Shown: positions 40,167 through 49,257, numbered from the stretch's first letter. The stretch is DNA of 64,000 nucleotides from Sporichthya polymorpha DSM 43042 (GCF_000384115.1 NZ_KB913029.1:1956907-2020906); one strand, 5' to 3'. A program made the numbers and translations. Notes: generated by a model not told the origin, from the sequence alone.

Positions 40167-41573
40167 ATGGGCACGCCGCACCGTGTGGTGATCATCGGGT
40201 CCGGCTTCGGCGGGCTGTTCGCGGCCAAGCACCTGCGCCGGGCGCCGGTCGAGGTCACGGTGATCGCGCGCACCGCGCACCACCTGTTCCAGCCGCTGCT
40301 CTACCAGGTGGCGACGGGTGTGCTCTCCGAGGGCGAGATCGCGCCGGCGACGCGGGAGATCCTGCGCCGGCAGAAGAACGCGCGCGTCCTGCTGGGTGAC
40401 GTCACCGACATCGATCTCGCGAACAAGACCGTCACGTCGACCTCGCCGCTGGGCACCACGGTCACCGAGTACGACACGCTGATCGTCGCCGCGGGTGCGG
40501 GCCAGTCCTACTTCGGCAACGACCGGTTTGCCGACTACGCGCCGGGCATGAAGTCGATCGACGACGCGCTCGAGCTGCGCGGCCGCATCTTCGGGGTGTT
40601 CGAGCTCGCCGAGCTCACCAAGGACCCCGAGATGGCGCGCAAGCTGCTGACGTTCGTGGTCGTCGGCGCCGGCCCGACCGGTGTCGAGATGGCGGGTCAG
40701 ATCGCCGAGCTCTCCCGGCGCACGCTGCAGCGCGACTTCCGCAACATCGACCCGAGCCAGGCGCGCATCGTCCTGCTCGACGCGGCCCCGGCCGTCCTGG
40801 GGACCTTCGGCGACAAGCTGTCCAAGGCCGCGCGCCGTCGCCTGGAGAAGATGGGCGTCGAGGTCGCGATGGACCTCAAGGTCGTCGACGTCGACGCCGA
40901 GGGCGTGGTCGTCGAGGGCAAGGACGGTGCGCGGACGCGCATCGACTCCTACTGCAAGGTGTGGGCCGCCGGGGTGGCCGCGTCGCCGCTCGGGAAGCAG
41001 CTCGCCGAACAGTCCGGTGCCGAGCTCGACCGCGCGGGTCGGGTCAAGGTACAGCCCGACCTCACCCTGCCCGGGCACCCCGAGGTGTTCGTGCTCGGTG
41101 ACATGGCGACGCTCAACGACTACCCGGGTGTCGCGCAGGTCGCGATGCAGGGCGCCAAGCACGCGGCGAAGCAGATCACCGCGCGGCTGGAGGGCAAGCC
41201 CGACGGGGCGCCGTTCCACTACCGCGACAAGGGCAGCATGGCGACGGTGTCGCGGTTCCACGCTGTGGCCTCGATCGGTCCGCTGCGCCTGTCCGGCTTC
41301 CTCGCGTGGCTGATCTGGCTCGTCATCCACCTCGTGTACCTGATCGGGTTCAAGAACCGGGTGACGGCACTGCTGCACTGGGCGGTCAGCTTCATCGGTC
41401 GCGGACGCTCCGAGCGCACCGCGACGCTCCAGCAGGTGATGGGCCGTCGGGCGATGGAGAAGATGCGCGCCGACGACCCGGGCCACTGGGCCGGTCTCGG
41501 CCCGCTCGAGGGCGTCCCGGCGCCGACGACGGACGGCGTCCGGAGCTCGGCGTCGAGCGGTCGCCCGGCCTGA
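40167..41573 (+). CDS. ndh: Type II NADH dehydrogenase
   Basis: A 468-residue monotopic flavoprotein that transfers electrons from NADH to menaquinone without pumping protons. FAD site VVIIGSGFGGLFAA, NADH site FVVVGAGPTGVEMAG, quinone-side motif HHLFQPLLYQVATGVLSEGEIA, and FVLGDMA near the C-terminal FAD loop. The C-terminal hydrophobic helices (FLAWLIWLVIHLVYLIGFKNR) give membrane binding. ATG 40167 follows GGGAGAGAGG. Confidence 0.95.
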   Translation: MGTPHRVVIIGSGFGGLFAAKHLRRAPVEVTVIARTAHHLFQPLLYQVATGVLSEGEIAPATREILRRQKNARVLLGDVTDIDLANKTVTSTSPLGTTVTEYDTLIVAAGAGQSYFGNDRFADYAPGMKSIDDALELRGRIFGVFELAELTKDPEMARKLLTFVVVGAGPTGVEMAGQIAELSRRTLQRDFRNIDPSQARIVLLDAAPAVLGTFGDKLSKAARRRLEKMGVEVAMDLKVVDVDAEGVVVEGKDGARTRIDSYCKVWAAGVAASPLGKQLAEQSGAELDRAGRVKVQPDLTLPGHPEVFVLGDMATLNDYPGVAQVAMQGAKHAAKQITARLEGKPDGAPFHYRDKGSMATVSRFHAVASIGPLRLSGFLAWLIWLVIHLVYLIGFKNRVTALLHWAVSFIGRGRSERTATLQQVMGRRAMEKMRADDPGHWAGLGPLEGVPAPTTDGVRSSASSGRPA

Positions 41574-41576
41574 GGT

Positions 41577-42125
41577 CTAGAACGACACCTCGGCCGCGGT
41601 CGCGACGGCGGCCGTGCGGCCGGGGCCGTCCTGGAACTGCCAGTACAGGTTGGTGTGCGCGATGACCTGCTCCGGCGGGGGCGCACCCCACCGGCTGTGG
41701 TCCTCCGTGGTGTGGGCGTCCCCGACCAGCGTGACGTCGTAGCCGCGGACGAACGCCCCGTGGATGGTCGACCGGATGCAGGCGTCGGTCTGCGCGCCGG
41801 TGACGACCAGTCGACCGGCCCGGAGCGACGCCAGGACGTCCTCGAGGTCGGTGGCCTCGAACGAGTCGCCGTAACTCTTGCTCACGACGGGTTCGCCCTC
41901 GCCGACCTGCAACTCGGGGACGAGTTCCCACGGTGCCGTGCCCACGGGCAGGTCGTCGTCCGTGTGCTGCACCCACACCACGGGCGTCCCGGCGGCGCGG
42001 GCGTTCTCGACCAGGCTGCGGATCCGGGTGATCACCCCGTCCCGGTCGACCGCGTCGGCCACCACCCCGTTCTGGACGTCGATGACGAGTAGCGCGGTCT
42101 GCGGACGGTCCGGGAGTGTCGTCAT
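41577..42125 (-). CDS. Isochorismatase-like cysteine hydrolase
   Basis: A 182-residue cytoplasmic hydrolase with the Asp-Lys-Cys triad: Asp in LLVIDVQNG, Lys in VVSKSYGDSF and Cys in VTGAQTDACIRST. The usual cis-peptide before the Cys is visible. Substrate unknown (amidase or nicotinamidase-like). ATG 42125 chosen over the upstream GTG. Convergent with ndh. Confidence 0.9.
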   Translation of the reverse strand: MTTLPDRPQTALLVIDVQNGVVADAVDRDGVITRIRSLVENARAAGTPVVWVQHTDDDLPVGTAPWELVPELQVGEGEPVVSKSYGDSFEATDLEDVLASLRAGRLVVTGAQTDACIRSTIHGAFVRGYDVTLVGDAHTTEDHSRWGAPPPEQVIAHTNLYWQFQDGPGRTAAVATAAEVSF

Positions 42126-42163
42126 GGCCCCGTTTCTACTCCGCCCCGCCGACACTCAGGGGG

Positions 42164-43174
42164 TCAGGCCGACTGAAGCTTGCGGATGATCGGCTCCCAG
42201 ACCTCGGGGGCGGACGGGCCGAGCGGGTACGGCGTGAGCCGGGTGAACAGGTCGCCGTAGCGCTCGAGCAGGACGTCGGCGACGCGGTCGGGTTCGGCGA
42301 CGATCGCGAACTCGCCCAGGACCTCGTCGTCGATGAGGGTGCCCATCGTGTCCCACTCGCCCTGCTTCGAGAGCGCAGTGAGCTCGACGCCGAGGTCGCC
42401 CCAGCCGTGGAGCTCGAGCACGCCGCGGTAAGCGGGGGTGGAGGCGTAGAAGGCGAGCTGCTTGCGGCACGCCTTCGCGGTCCGCGCCATCGCCTCCTCG
42501 GTCGCGCCGGTGACGACGAAGGGGAAGCCGCTGATCTCGAACCCGTCGAGGGTCTGGCCGGCCACCTTCCGGCCCTCGGCGAGCCCGGTGACGGTGACCT
42601 CGCGGAAGTACCGCGGGGTGGTGAAGGCGTGGGCGAGGAAGCCGTCCGCGATCTCGCCGGCGACGCGGGTCATCTGCGGCCCGACGCCGGCGAGCAGGAT
42701 CGGCGGGTTGCCGTGGCGGTTGGGGCCGGGGTCGAACATCGGCGTCATGAGCGTGTGGCTGTAGTAGTCGCCCTGGAAGTCCAGCGGCTCGCCGGTCTCC
42801 CAGGTGCGCCAGATCGCGCGGACGGCGGCGATGTACTCCCTCATCCGCTTGGCGGGGTCCGACCACGGCATCGAGAACCGGCGCGTGATGTGCGCGGAGA
42901 TCTGCGAACCGAGGCCGAGAAGGAAGCGCCCTCGCGTGTAGAGCTGCAGGTCGTTCGCCGCGACGGCGGTCGTCATCGGGGAGCGCGCGAACGCGACGAG
43001 GATCGACGTCCCGATCTGGATCCGCTCGGTGGTCCGGCCCGCGGCGGCGGCCATCAGTAGCGGGTCGTGATTGGTCTCGGGCAGCCAGGCGGCGTCGTAC
43101 CCGGACGCCTCCGCGGCCTCGACGCCGTCCACGTCCGCGTCGAAGGTGATGCCCAGTCCGGTGTCGACCTTCAC
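42164..43174 (-). CDS. LLM class F420-dependent oxidoreductase
   Basis: A 336-residue luciferase-like TIM-barrel protein. IGTSILVAFARSPMTTAVAANDLQLYTRGRFLLGLG is the family's characteristic strand and loop region (positions about 55-90; only key parts matter: ARSP, LQ, GRFLLGLG). The set with TLMTPMFDPGP and ILLAGVGPQMTRVAGEIADG fits the TIGR03617-type actinobacterial F420 group. It probably reduces an unknown ketone or unsaturated substrate with F420H2. Follows DUF1697 on the same strand by 13 bp. Confidence 0.88.
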   Translation of the reverse strand: MKVDTGLGITFDADVDGVEAAEASGYDAAWLPETNHDPLLMAAAAGRTTERIQIGTSILVAFARSPMTTAVAANDLQLYTRGRFLLGLGSQISAHITRRFSMPWSDPAKRMREYIAAVRAIWRTWETGEPLDFQGDYYSHTLMTPMFDPGPNRHGNPPILLAGVGPQMTRVAGEIADGFLAHAFTTPRYFREVTVTGLAEGRKVAGQTLDGFEISGFPFVVTGATEEAMARTAKACRKQLAFYASTPAYRGVLELHGWGDLGVELTALSKQGEWDTMGTLIDDEVLGEFAIVAEPDRVADVLLERYGDLFTRLTPYPLGPSAPEVWEPIIRKLQSA

Positions 43175-43187
43175 GTGTTCGCTCCTG

Positions 43188-43742
43188 TCACGTCGCGCCG
43201 CCCTGCAGCAGCTCGAGCAGCTTCGTCGTCGTCTTCCAGCTGCGGATCGTCATCAGCTTGTACTCCGGCGTGCCGATGATCTGACCCATCCTGCTCTTGG
43301 TCCGCTCGGCGGAGAGACGCTGGAAGTAGAGCACCCCGTTCGCGGCCCAGGCCTCGTCGACGCCGTCGCGTGTGCGGACGACTGTCATCGCCTGCGCGGT
43401 GGTCAGCGGGGAGCGCAGGAAGATGACGTCGCTGTGGAAGACGTCCGCCCGGCTGCCGAAGCCCGGCGGTGCCTTCTCGACGACCGTGCGCAGTTGGCGC
43501 AACGAGCGGACGACCACGACGAGCGGGACGCCGAATCGTTCCTCCAGGCTCGCCTCGATCTCCTGCTCCAGCGCCGGACCGGTCTGCGGGGACCGGAACA
43601 GCACGTTCCCGGACTGGATGTAGGTGCTGACCTCGGTGTGACCGGCGGTCTCGAAGACCTCCCGCAGCGCCGCCATCGGGACCGGGTTCTTGCCGCCGAC
43701 GTTGATGCCGCGGAGCAGTGCGAGGTAGCGGGTCGAAGCCAT
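43188..43742 (-). CDS. DUF1697 protein
   Basis: A 184-residue DUF1697 protein: N-terminal YLALLRGINVGGKNPVPMA and YIQSGNVLFRS are the family hallmarks. Structures show two ferredoxin-like repeats and no known activity. ATG at 43742, divergent from the ArsR gene. Its promoter must overlap the first ArsR operator. Confidence 0.95.
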   Translation of the reverse strand: MASTRYLALLRGINVGGKNPVPMAALREVFETAGHTEVSTYIQSGNVLFRSPQTGPALEQEIEASLEERFGVPLVVVVRSLRQLRTVVEKAPPGFGSRADVFHSDVIFLRSPLTTAQAMTVVRTRDGVDEAWAANGVLYFQRLSAERTKSRMGQIIGTPEYKLMTIRSWKTTTKLLELLQGGAT

Positions 43743-43776
43743 GACGCGACGTTATCGCGCAGGTCAGCGGGCCTAC

Positions 43777-43837
43777 TCAACCAACTGGTTGACAACGACG
43801 CCCGGCAACCGTACGGTTTATTCAACCAACTGGTTGA
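43777..43837. promoter_or_regulatory. ArsR twin operators around a promoter
   Basis: Two identical 16-bp palindromes TCAACCAACTGGTTGA at 43777-43792 and 43822-43837, 45 bp apart centre to centre. They bracket TTGACA (43789-43794), a 17-nt spacer and TACGGT (43812-43817). Binding would cover -35 and the transcript start, giving autorepression of arsR and the SRPBCC gene. Confidence 0.8.
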
Positions 43838-43850
43838 GGAGGCGAGCGGC

Positions 43851-44198
43851 GTGACGGATGAGCTTTCCCGGCTCTTCGCGGCGCTGGCCGATCCGACCCG
43901 GCGGGACATCGTGGCGCGCCTCGCGATCGGGGACGCCACGGTGAGCGACCTCGCGGCGCCGTACGACGTGAGCCTGCAAGCGGTCTCCAAGCACCTGAGG
44001 GTGTTGGAGGACGCCGGGCTCGTCAGTCGGCGCCGGGAGGCGCAGCGGCGGCCGGTCCACCTCGAGGCCGAGGTCCTCGGGCGCGCGACGGAGTGGATCG
44101 ACCGCTACGCCCGCATCGCGGAGGAGCGCTGCTCCCGGCTCGACGCGGTGCTCGCCGAACTCGCGAGCGAGGAGTCCGGCACCGCAGAGCAGTCCTGA
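43851..44198 (+). CDS. ArsR family repressor
   Basis: A 115-residue winged-helix regulator: LFAALADPTRRDIVARL then recognition helix VSLQAVSKHLRVLEDAGLV. No metal-binding cysteine motif is present, so it belongs to the non-metal ArsR group usually paired with SRPBCC or AHSA1 genes. GTG 43851 with GAGGAGG at 43837-43843. Operon with the SRPBCC gene 35 bp downstream. Confidence 0.93.
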   Translation: MTDELSRLFAALADPTRRDIVARLAIGDATVSDLAAPYDVSLQAVSKHLRVLEDAGLVSRRREAQRRPVHLEAEVLGRATEWIDRYARIAEERCSRLDAVLAELASEESGTAEQS

Positions 44199-44232
44199 AC
44201 ACCGAACCCACACGATCCGAGGAGATCCAGAC

Positions 44233-44715
44233 ATGAACACCGCGACCGGGGCCCGCATCGAGGCCGACCCGACCGTCCCTGCCATCCACATCTACCGCGA
44301 GTTCACCGCGACGCCGGCGCAGTTGCTGCGCGCGCACACCGACCCGGACCTCTTCTTGCGTTGGGTCGGCCCCTACGGCACCTCCATGCAGATCGACTAC
44401 TGGGACGCCCGCACCGGCGGCAGCTGGCGCTACACCGGGAGCCACGAGGGCTTCGAGTACGCCTTCCGCGGCTGTTTCCACGAGATCCGCGAGAACAAGA
44501 TCGTCCAGACCTTCACCTACGAGGGTGAGCCCGACGGTGTCTGCCTCGAGACGATGACGCTCACCGACCTGGGCAACGGGCGCACCGAACTGCACGTGGT
44601 CTCGCTCTGCGACAGCTTCGAGGCCCGCGAGGGCTGGCTGAACTCGGGCATGGAGACCGGCGTCAACGACGGGTACGCCAAGCTCGACGCGTTGCTGGCG
44701 GAAGGCACACTCTGA
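44233..44715 (+). CDS. SRPBCC/AHSA1 domain protein
   Basis: A 160-residue START-like fold protein (IHIYREFTATPAQLLRAHTDPDLFLRW, then GGSWRYTG and RTELHVV). The group is annotated as activator of Hsp90 homologue 1-like and is typically co-transcribed with ArsR repressors of this kind. Probable small hydrophobic ligand binding; exact role unknown. Confidence 0.9.
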   Translation: MNTATGARIEADPTVPAIHIYREFTATPAQLLRAHTDPDLFLRWVGPYGTSMQIDYWDARTGGSWRYTGSHEGFEYAFRGCFHEIRENKIVQTFTYEGEPDGVCLETMTLTDLGNGRTELHVVSLCDSFEAREGWLNSGMETGVNDGYAKLDALLAEGTL

Positions 44716-44716
44716 C

Positions 44717-44911
44717 ATGACGTCAGATTTGCTGGACAACGCCGCCGCGCGGCACCGCCGGTACGCCGGCGCGTTCAGCGACCGGGGAACTGCTCGCCGG
44801 CATGGAGGCGATGGAGGACGTGCTGCGCTCGTCCGGGCAGTTCGGCACCGCGGTGCTGGTCCCCGTCGGGGCCGACGTCCAGACGCGCCTGATCGGGTTC
44901 ATCGGCCGTGA
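44717..44911 (+). pseudogene. Possible frameshifted small gene
   Basis: ATG 44717 opens MTSDLLDNAAARHRRYAGAF in good actinobacterial codon usage, but the frame then becomes Arg/Gly-rich. A sensible continuation (ELLAGMEAMEDVLRSSGQF, then VLVPVGADVQTRLIGFIGR) lies one base over, from about 44787. The pair suggests one gene broken by a frameshift, or a sequencing error. No family identified. Confidence 0.3.
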
Positions 44912-44959
44912 TCCGGAGTGGACTCGCCCCGCGCCTGACCGTCGCGAGAAGCTGGGGCC

Positions 44960-45577
44960 GTGCTCCTCACCCTCGACCTGCTCGGCATCTTCGTCTTCGC
45001 CCTCGCCGGCGGGCTGGTGGCTGTGCGCAAGGAGCTCGACGTCGTCGGCGTCCTCGTGCTGGCGACCGTGACCGCGCTGGGCGGCGGGCTGATGCGCGAC
45101 GTCCTCATCGGCGCGGTCCCGCCGCCGGGCCTCGCGGACTGGCGCTACCTGATCACGCCGATCGCGGCCGGGCTGTTCGTGTTCTTCTTCCATCCGGCGC
45201 TCAACCGGCTGGAGCGGCCGGTCAACTACGCGGACGCCGGCGGTCTTGGCCTGTTCTGCGTCGCCGGCGCGCTGAAGGCGTCCGACTACGGGCTCAACCC
45301 GCTGCCGTCCGCGATGCTCGGGTTGGTGACCGCCGTCGGCGGTGGCGTACTGCGCGACGTGCTGGTGCGGGAGGTCCCGGCGATCCTGCGCCGCGGTGAG
45401 CTCTACGCGACACCCGCGCTGGCCGGTGCCACCGTCGCGGTCGTCGGGACCGAGGCCGGCCTCGAGCACGAGGCGATCGGCCCGCCCGCGGCCGTCGTCG
45501 CGATCGTCTGGCGGATGCTCGCGATCCACCGGGGCTGGATGGCCCCCATGCCCGGCCCGCGCGAGAAGCCGAGCTGA
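44960..45577 (+). CDS. TRIC family cation channel (YadS/UPF0126)
   Basis: A 205-residue, seven-TM protein with two repeats of three helices. Each repeat carries the GGG-x-x-RD motif (TALGGGLMRDVLIG and TAVGGGVLRDVLVRE), which kinks the pore helices in prokaryotic TRIC trimers. Conducts K+ or Na+; physiological role in bacteria uncertain. GTG start at 44960. Confidence 0.92.
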   Translation: MLLTLDLLGIFVFALAGGLVAVRKELDVVGVLVLATVTALGGGLMRDVLIGAVPPPGLADWRYLITPIAAGLFVFFFHPALNRLERPVNYADAGGLGLFCVAGALKASDYGLNPLPSAMLGLVTAVGGGVLRDVLVREVPAILRRGELYATPALAGATVAVVGTEAGLEHEAIGPPAAVVAIVWRMLAIHRGWMAPMPGPREKPS

Positions 45578-45589
45578 CGCGGTTTCAGC

Positions 45590-46162
45590 TCAGCTGGCGA
45601 GACCCTTGCGCAGCTTCGACCACAGCAGGTTGGTGCGGCCCCAGACCGGGTCGAGGACGTCGACGAGCCAGCAGGTGGTCAGCACCCCGAGCATGGTGTC
45701 GTTCAGGGCGCCACCGAACTCGCGGGCGATGGCCTCGGGCTCACCGGAGGACATGCCGCCCCAGGTGAAGTTCTTGCCGTTCACGGTCGTCACCGGGACC
45801 GGGCACAAGTGGTACATCCCCGGCGGGCGCGGCAGAGCGATCAGTTCGGTGCCGAACAGCGCGGCGTCGATGCGCTGAAACGTGTCCTCGGTGCAGTAGC
45901 CGCGGACGAACGCGCGCTGGGCGTTGCCGTCCCGCGTCATGCTCTGGCCGGGCTGGGAGTTCGTGGTGACGTACCCGGCGCCGTTGAGGTCGACGAGGAC
46001 GTCGATCAGGCCCTTCGTCTCCGGCAGCGGCGGCTCGGTGGGGTCGTTGTGGCCGGGGAAGTACTGCACCTCGCCGCGCAGCCACCGCGCGGTGACCGCG
46101 CCGAGGTCGGCGAGGGTGCGGCAGGCCGACCAGGGGGCCACGTCCTTCTCCGGCGTGCTCAT
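45590..46162 (-). CDS. Hypothetical protein (DUF6919-like)
   Basis: A 190-residue soluble protein. PWSACRTLADLGAVTARWLRGEVQYFPGH and 'LNGAGYVTTNSQPG' resemble a family found mainly in Streptomyces and actinophages (DUF6919, from memory). No catalytic motif recognised. Convergent with the TRIC gene. Confidence 0.65.
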   Translation of the reverse strand: MSTPEKDVAPWSACRTLADLGAVTARWLRGEVQYFPGHNDPTEPPLPETKGLIDVLVDLNGAGYVTTNSQPGQSMTRDGNAQRAFVRGYCTEDTFQRIDAALFGTELIALPRPPGMYHLCPVPVTTVNGKNFTWGGMSSGEPEAIAREFGGALNDTMLGVLTTCWLVDVLDPVWGRTNLLWSKLRKGLAS

Positions 46163-46219
46163 GGCAGGGAAGGGTAGGCGGTCCTCCGGTCGGCGCTGCC
46201 GCGTGGCGGGGCGCGTCGC

Positions 46220-47086
46220 TCAGACGGTCGCGGCGGCGCCGGCGACCGCGGCCTCGACGGCTGCGCGCAGCGAGACCGGCTCGCGGCCGATCAGCGTCGC
46301 GAGGTCGGAGCCGGGGACATGGAGTTCGCCGGCGGCGATGCCGCGGTCCGCGTCCGCGAGGACGGTGGCCACCGGCTCGGGCAGGCCGACGCTGATCAAC
46401 AGGTCGCGGTAGGCCTCCTCGGTCAGGTTCGTGTAGCGGACGTCCTGGCCGGTGACGGTGGAGATCGTCGCCGCGAGGTCGGTCAGCGTGTACGCCTCGC
46501 CGCCGAGCTCGTGGACCGCGCCGTCGTGGCCGGTGCCGGTGAGGACCGCGGCCGCGGCCTCGGCGTAGTCGGCGCGCGCGGCGCCGCTGATGAGCCCGTC
46601 GCCGGCGGCGCCGGCGACCCCGTTCGCGAGATACGTGGGCAGGTGGGCGAGGTAGTTCTCGTGGTACCAGCCGTTGCGTAGCAGCGCGTAAGTCAGGCCG
46701 GAGGCGGCGAGCGCCTCCTCGGTGGCCCGGTGCTCCGCGGCGAGCAGGAGCGAGGTCGTGTCGGCGCGGAGGATGCTCGTGTAGGCGACGAACCCGACCC
46801 CGGCGGCCTTCGCCGCATCGATCACGTTGCCATGCTGGACCACGCGACGGCCTACCTCGCTGCCGGAGATGAACAGCAGCCGGTCGACGCCGGTGAACGC
46901 GGCGCGCAGGGCGTCGGGGTCGTCGTAGCTCGCCCCGCGGACCTCGACGCCGAGGGCGGCCAGGTCGGCGAGGGCCTCCGGTCGGCGCGCGATCGCGACC
47001 AGCTCGGAGGCGGGCACCCGGCGCAGCAGCGCGTCGAGGGTCTGGCGGCCGAGGCCGCCGGTGGCGGCGGTGACGGCGAGGGTCAT
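46220..47086 (-). CDS. NAD(P)H:quinone oxidoreductase type 2 (QorB/YtfG-like)
   Basis: A 288-residue atypical SDR/NmrA-like protein. The NADP site is AVTAATGGLGRQTLDALLRR, with FVAYTSILRADTT and YALLRNGWYHENYLAHL as the QOR2 signatures. Reduces quinones with NADPH. Divergent from an HxlR gene, the same gene pair as E. coli ytfG-ytfH, with a palindromic operator between. Confidence 0.92.
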   Translation of the reverse strand: MTLAVTAATGGLGRQTLDALLRRVPASELVAIARRPEALADLAALGVEVRGASYDDPDALRAAFTGVDRLLFISGSEVGRRVVQHGNVIDAAKAAGVGFVAYTSILRADTTSLLLAAEHRATEEALAASGLTYALLRNGWYHENYLAHLPTYLANGVAGAAGDGLISGAARADYAEAAAAVLTGTGHDGAVHELGGEAYTLTDLAATISTVTGQDVRYTNLTEEAYRDLLISVGLPEPVATVLADADRGIAAGELHVPGSDLATLIGREPVSLRAAVEAAVAGAAATV

Positions 47087-47165
47087 GGCGGTTCTCCTTC
47101 ACGAGAGGGGTGGTGTCTCGCTGGGGTGGAACCGGAATGCGGCGGGGTCACTTCCCGTTGGAGAG

Positions 47166-47185
47166 TAGGCACCTGAAAGTGCGTA
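47166..47185. promoter_or_regulatory. Operator-like palindrome between qorB-like and hxlR genes
   Basis: TA-G-GCAC-N6-GTGC-G-TA, a near-perfect dyad 18 bp before the hxlR start and 79 bp before the divergent gene. Likely QorR/HxlR binding site. Confidence 0.6.
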
Positions 47186-47203
47186 ACCCACCCGGAGGCG
47201 ACC

Positions 47204-47569
47204 GTGACTCTCGCGCCCAACCCGTACGCCGCCCGGTGCCCGAGCCGGCAGGTGCTCGACCGCGTCGGTGACCGGTGGACGATCCTGATTCTGCGCTCGC
47301 TCGCGGGTGGCCCCCGCCGCTTCACCGAGCTCGCCCGCGAGATCGAGGGCATCAGTCAGAAGATGCTCACCCAGACCCTCCGCGGCCTGGAACGCGACGG
47401 CCTGATCACCCGCACGGTGACCCCGACCGTCCCCGTCCGCGTCGACTACGAGCTCACCGACCTCGGTTGCTCCCTCGGCGAACCGATTGCCGCCCTCGAA
47501 CGCTGGGCCGTCGACCACATGGGGGAGGTCCTCGACGCCCGCGACCGCTACGACGCCCGGGAGGCGTGA
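47204..47569 (+). CDS. HxlR family regulator (QorR-like)
   Basis: A 121-residue winged helix protein ([27 protein letters not shown], then [19 protein letters not shown]). Cys12 in the N-terminal arm is placed like the redox-sensing Cys of QorR, YodB and HypR, so oxidation or quinone adduction probably releases DNA. Divergent from the quinone reductase gene. Confidence 0.93.
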   Translation: MTLAPNPYAARCPSRQVLDRVGDRWTILILRSLAGGPRRFTELAREIEGISQKMLTQTLRGLERDGLITRTVTPTVPVRVDYELTDLGCSLGEPIAALERWAVDHMGEVLDARDRYDAREA

Positions 47570-47572
47570 ACG

Positions 47573-47636
47573 AGGCATCCCAAATGCAACAGCAGAGGCG
47601 GACGAGGTGGCGACGGCGCCTCACCAGTTGCATTAG
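47573..47636. repeat. Left part of a long palindrome interrupted by the IS
   Basis: AGGCATCCCAAATGCAAC (47573-47590) would pair with GTTGCA (47627-47632) plus TTAGGGATGCCT (49258-49269) after removal of the insertion: 17 of 18 bp match. An inner stem GAGGCG/CGCCTC (47595-47600 and 47617-47622) closes the loop. It lies just after hxlR and was probably its terminator or a palindromic element. Confidence 0.75.
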
Positions 47637-49257
47637 CCTCGACATTTCGCGTGTGAGCGGTTGAGTTCGGCGCGTTAAACACGGAAGTGCCTGTCTGGCA
47701 CGGGATTCTGGGCTTGTCGAAGGTCCAAGATCGCCGAGCCGGAAGGCACTCCGTAGGTGAAGGGTAGCCGGGTTCGTTCTGTGCCCCGTGTTGAGGCTGG
47801 CGGCGAGTCGCTGATCTCTTCAGCGGGTGGGGCGTTGCTTTTGAAGACCGCGGTGGTCAGCGGCTTGGCCGGTGCCCTGTCCCGGGGGTTGGCGCCGTGG
47901 CGGGCGCACCGGGCGGTGCACGACCCAGGTAAGACGGTGCTCGATCTGGTGGTCGCGATCGCGTTGGGTGGGGACTGTCTGGCCGATCTGGCGTTGGTGC
48001 GCGCGCAGCCGGAGCTGTTCGGCCCGGTGGCTTCGGACCCGACGGTCAGCCGACTTATCGAAACCCTGGCCGCAGATCCGGACACGGCCAAAGCCACACT
48101 CGGCGCGATCCGTGCCGCCCGCGCGCAGGCCCGGGCGTGGGTGTGGTCACGGGTCGATCCGTGGGCTGGTCAGGACCGCCCGGTGCTGGATCTGGACGCC
48201 ACGCTGGTCGGGGCGCATTCGGAGAAGGAAGGAGCGGCGCCGACCTTCAAGCGCGGGTTCGGGTTCCACCCGCTCCTGGCCTTCGCCGATCACGGCCCGA
48301 CCGGAACCGGCGAGCCGTTGGCCGCGCTGCTGCGCCCCGGCAGTGCGAATGCCAACAACGCCGCCGATCAGATCGCAGTCCTCGATGCCGCACTCGCCCA
48401 ACTGCCCGAAGCGGTGCGGGGCGGGGTGCTGGTGCGCGCCGATAGCGCGGGCGGGGTCAAGGACTTGCTGAACCACGTGCATGAGCTCGGCCTGGAGTTC
48501 TCGGTCGGGATCGCCGCCCGTCAACCGGTGCTCGATGCCCTCGCGGTCCTACCACGCCAGGCTTGGCGCGCCGCCCTCGATGCTGACGGGTGCCCGCGCC
48601 CGGGCGCGCAGGTCGCCGAACTGACCCGCTGGCTGCCGGCCTCCTTCACCGGATGGCCGCCCGGCATGCGGGTGATCGCCCGTCGCGAGGAGCCCCACGT
48701 CGGTGCGCAGCTGCGGATCACCGACGCGGACGGCTGGCGCATCACTGTGTTCGCCACCAACACCCGCGGCTCTCGTCTGGCCGATCTCGAAGTCCGACAC
48801 CGGTTACGGGCCCGGGCCGAGGACCGCGTCCGGACGCTGAAAGACACCGGCGCCACCAACCTGCCCTTGCACTCGTTCACCAAGAACGAGCTCTGGCTCG
48901 AACTCGCCCAGCTGGCCACCGAGCTGTTGGTCTGGACCCAGCTGCTGGCCTGGCCCACCCACGCGGCCCGCCGCTGGGAACCCAAACGTCTTCGACTACG
49001 CCTGCTCAGCGTCGCCGCCCGCGTGATCACCACCGGCCGTCGGCGCACCCTGCGCCTGAACTCCCGATGGCCCTGGGCCGATCTGATCACCGGCGGCCAC
49101 CAACGACTGACCGCCCTGACCTGAACCCAGATCCCGTCGCGACGAACACCCCGGAGAACCGGCGAACACAACGCCGGCGGACAACAGTGCCCAGGACTCC
49201 GACCAACGCCATCGACTACCCGCTCGCTGGGAACCGGCTGGTCACGAAAGATCGAGG
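47637..49257 (+). mobile_element. IS1380-family insertion sequence, intact
   Basis: 1621 bp. Ends are imperfect inverted repeats: CCTCGACATTTCG (47637-47649) and the complement of CGAAAGATCGAGG (49245-49257). TTAG flanks both ends (47633-47636 and 49258-49261), a 4-bp target duplication as expected for IS1380. It carries one full-length transposase gene, so it may be active. Confidence 0.88.
47757..49124 (+). CDS. IS1380 family transposase
   Basis: A 455-residue DDE transposase. Catalytic aspartates are Asp147 in PVLDLDATLV and Asp229 in VLVRADSAGG; the Glu is probably in RARAEDRVRTLKDTGATNLP. The GTG start lies 120 bp inside the left end. The frame is uninterrupted. Catalyses cut-and-paste movement of the element. 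Confidence 0.95.
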   Translation: MKGSRVRSVPRVEAGGESLISSAGGALLLKTAVVSGLAGALSRGLAPWRAHRAVHDPGKTVLDLVVAIALGGDCLADLALVRAQPELFGPVASDPTVSRLIETLAADPDTAKATLGAIRAARAQARAWVWSRVDPWAGQDRPVLDLDATLVGAHSEKEGAAPTFKRGFGFHPLLAFADHGPTGTGEPLAALLRPGSANANNAADQIAVLDAALAQLPEAVRGGVLVRADSAGGVKDLLNHVHELGLEFSVGIAARQPVLDALAVLPRQAWRAALDADGCPRPGAQVAELTRWLPASFTGWPPGMRVIARREEPHVGAQLRITDADGWRITVFATNTRGSRLADLEVRHRLRARAEDRVRTLKDTGATNLPLHSFTKNELWLELAQLATELLVWTQLLAWPTHAARRWEPKRLRLRLLSVAARVITTGRRRTLRLNSRWPWADLITGGHQRLTALT

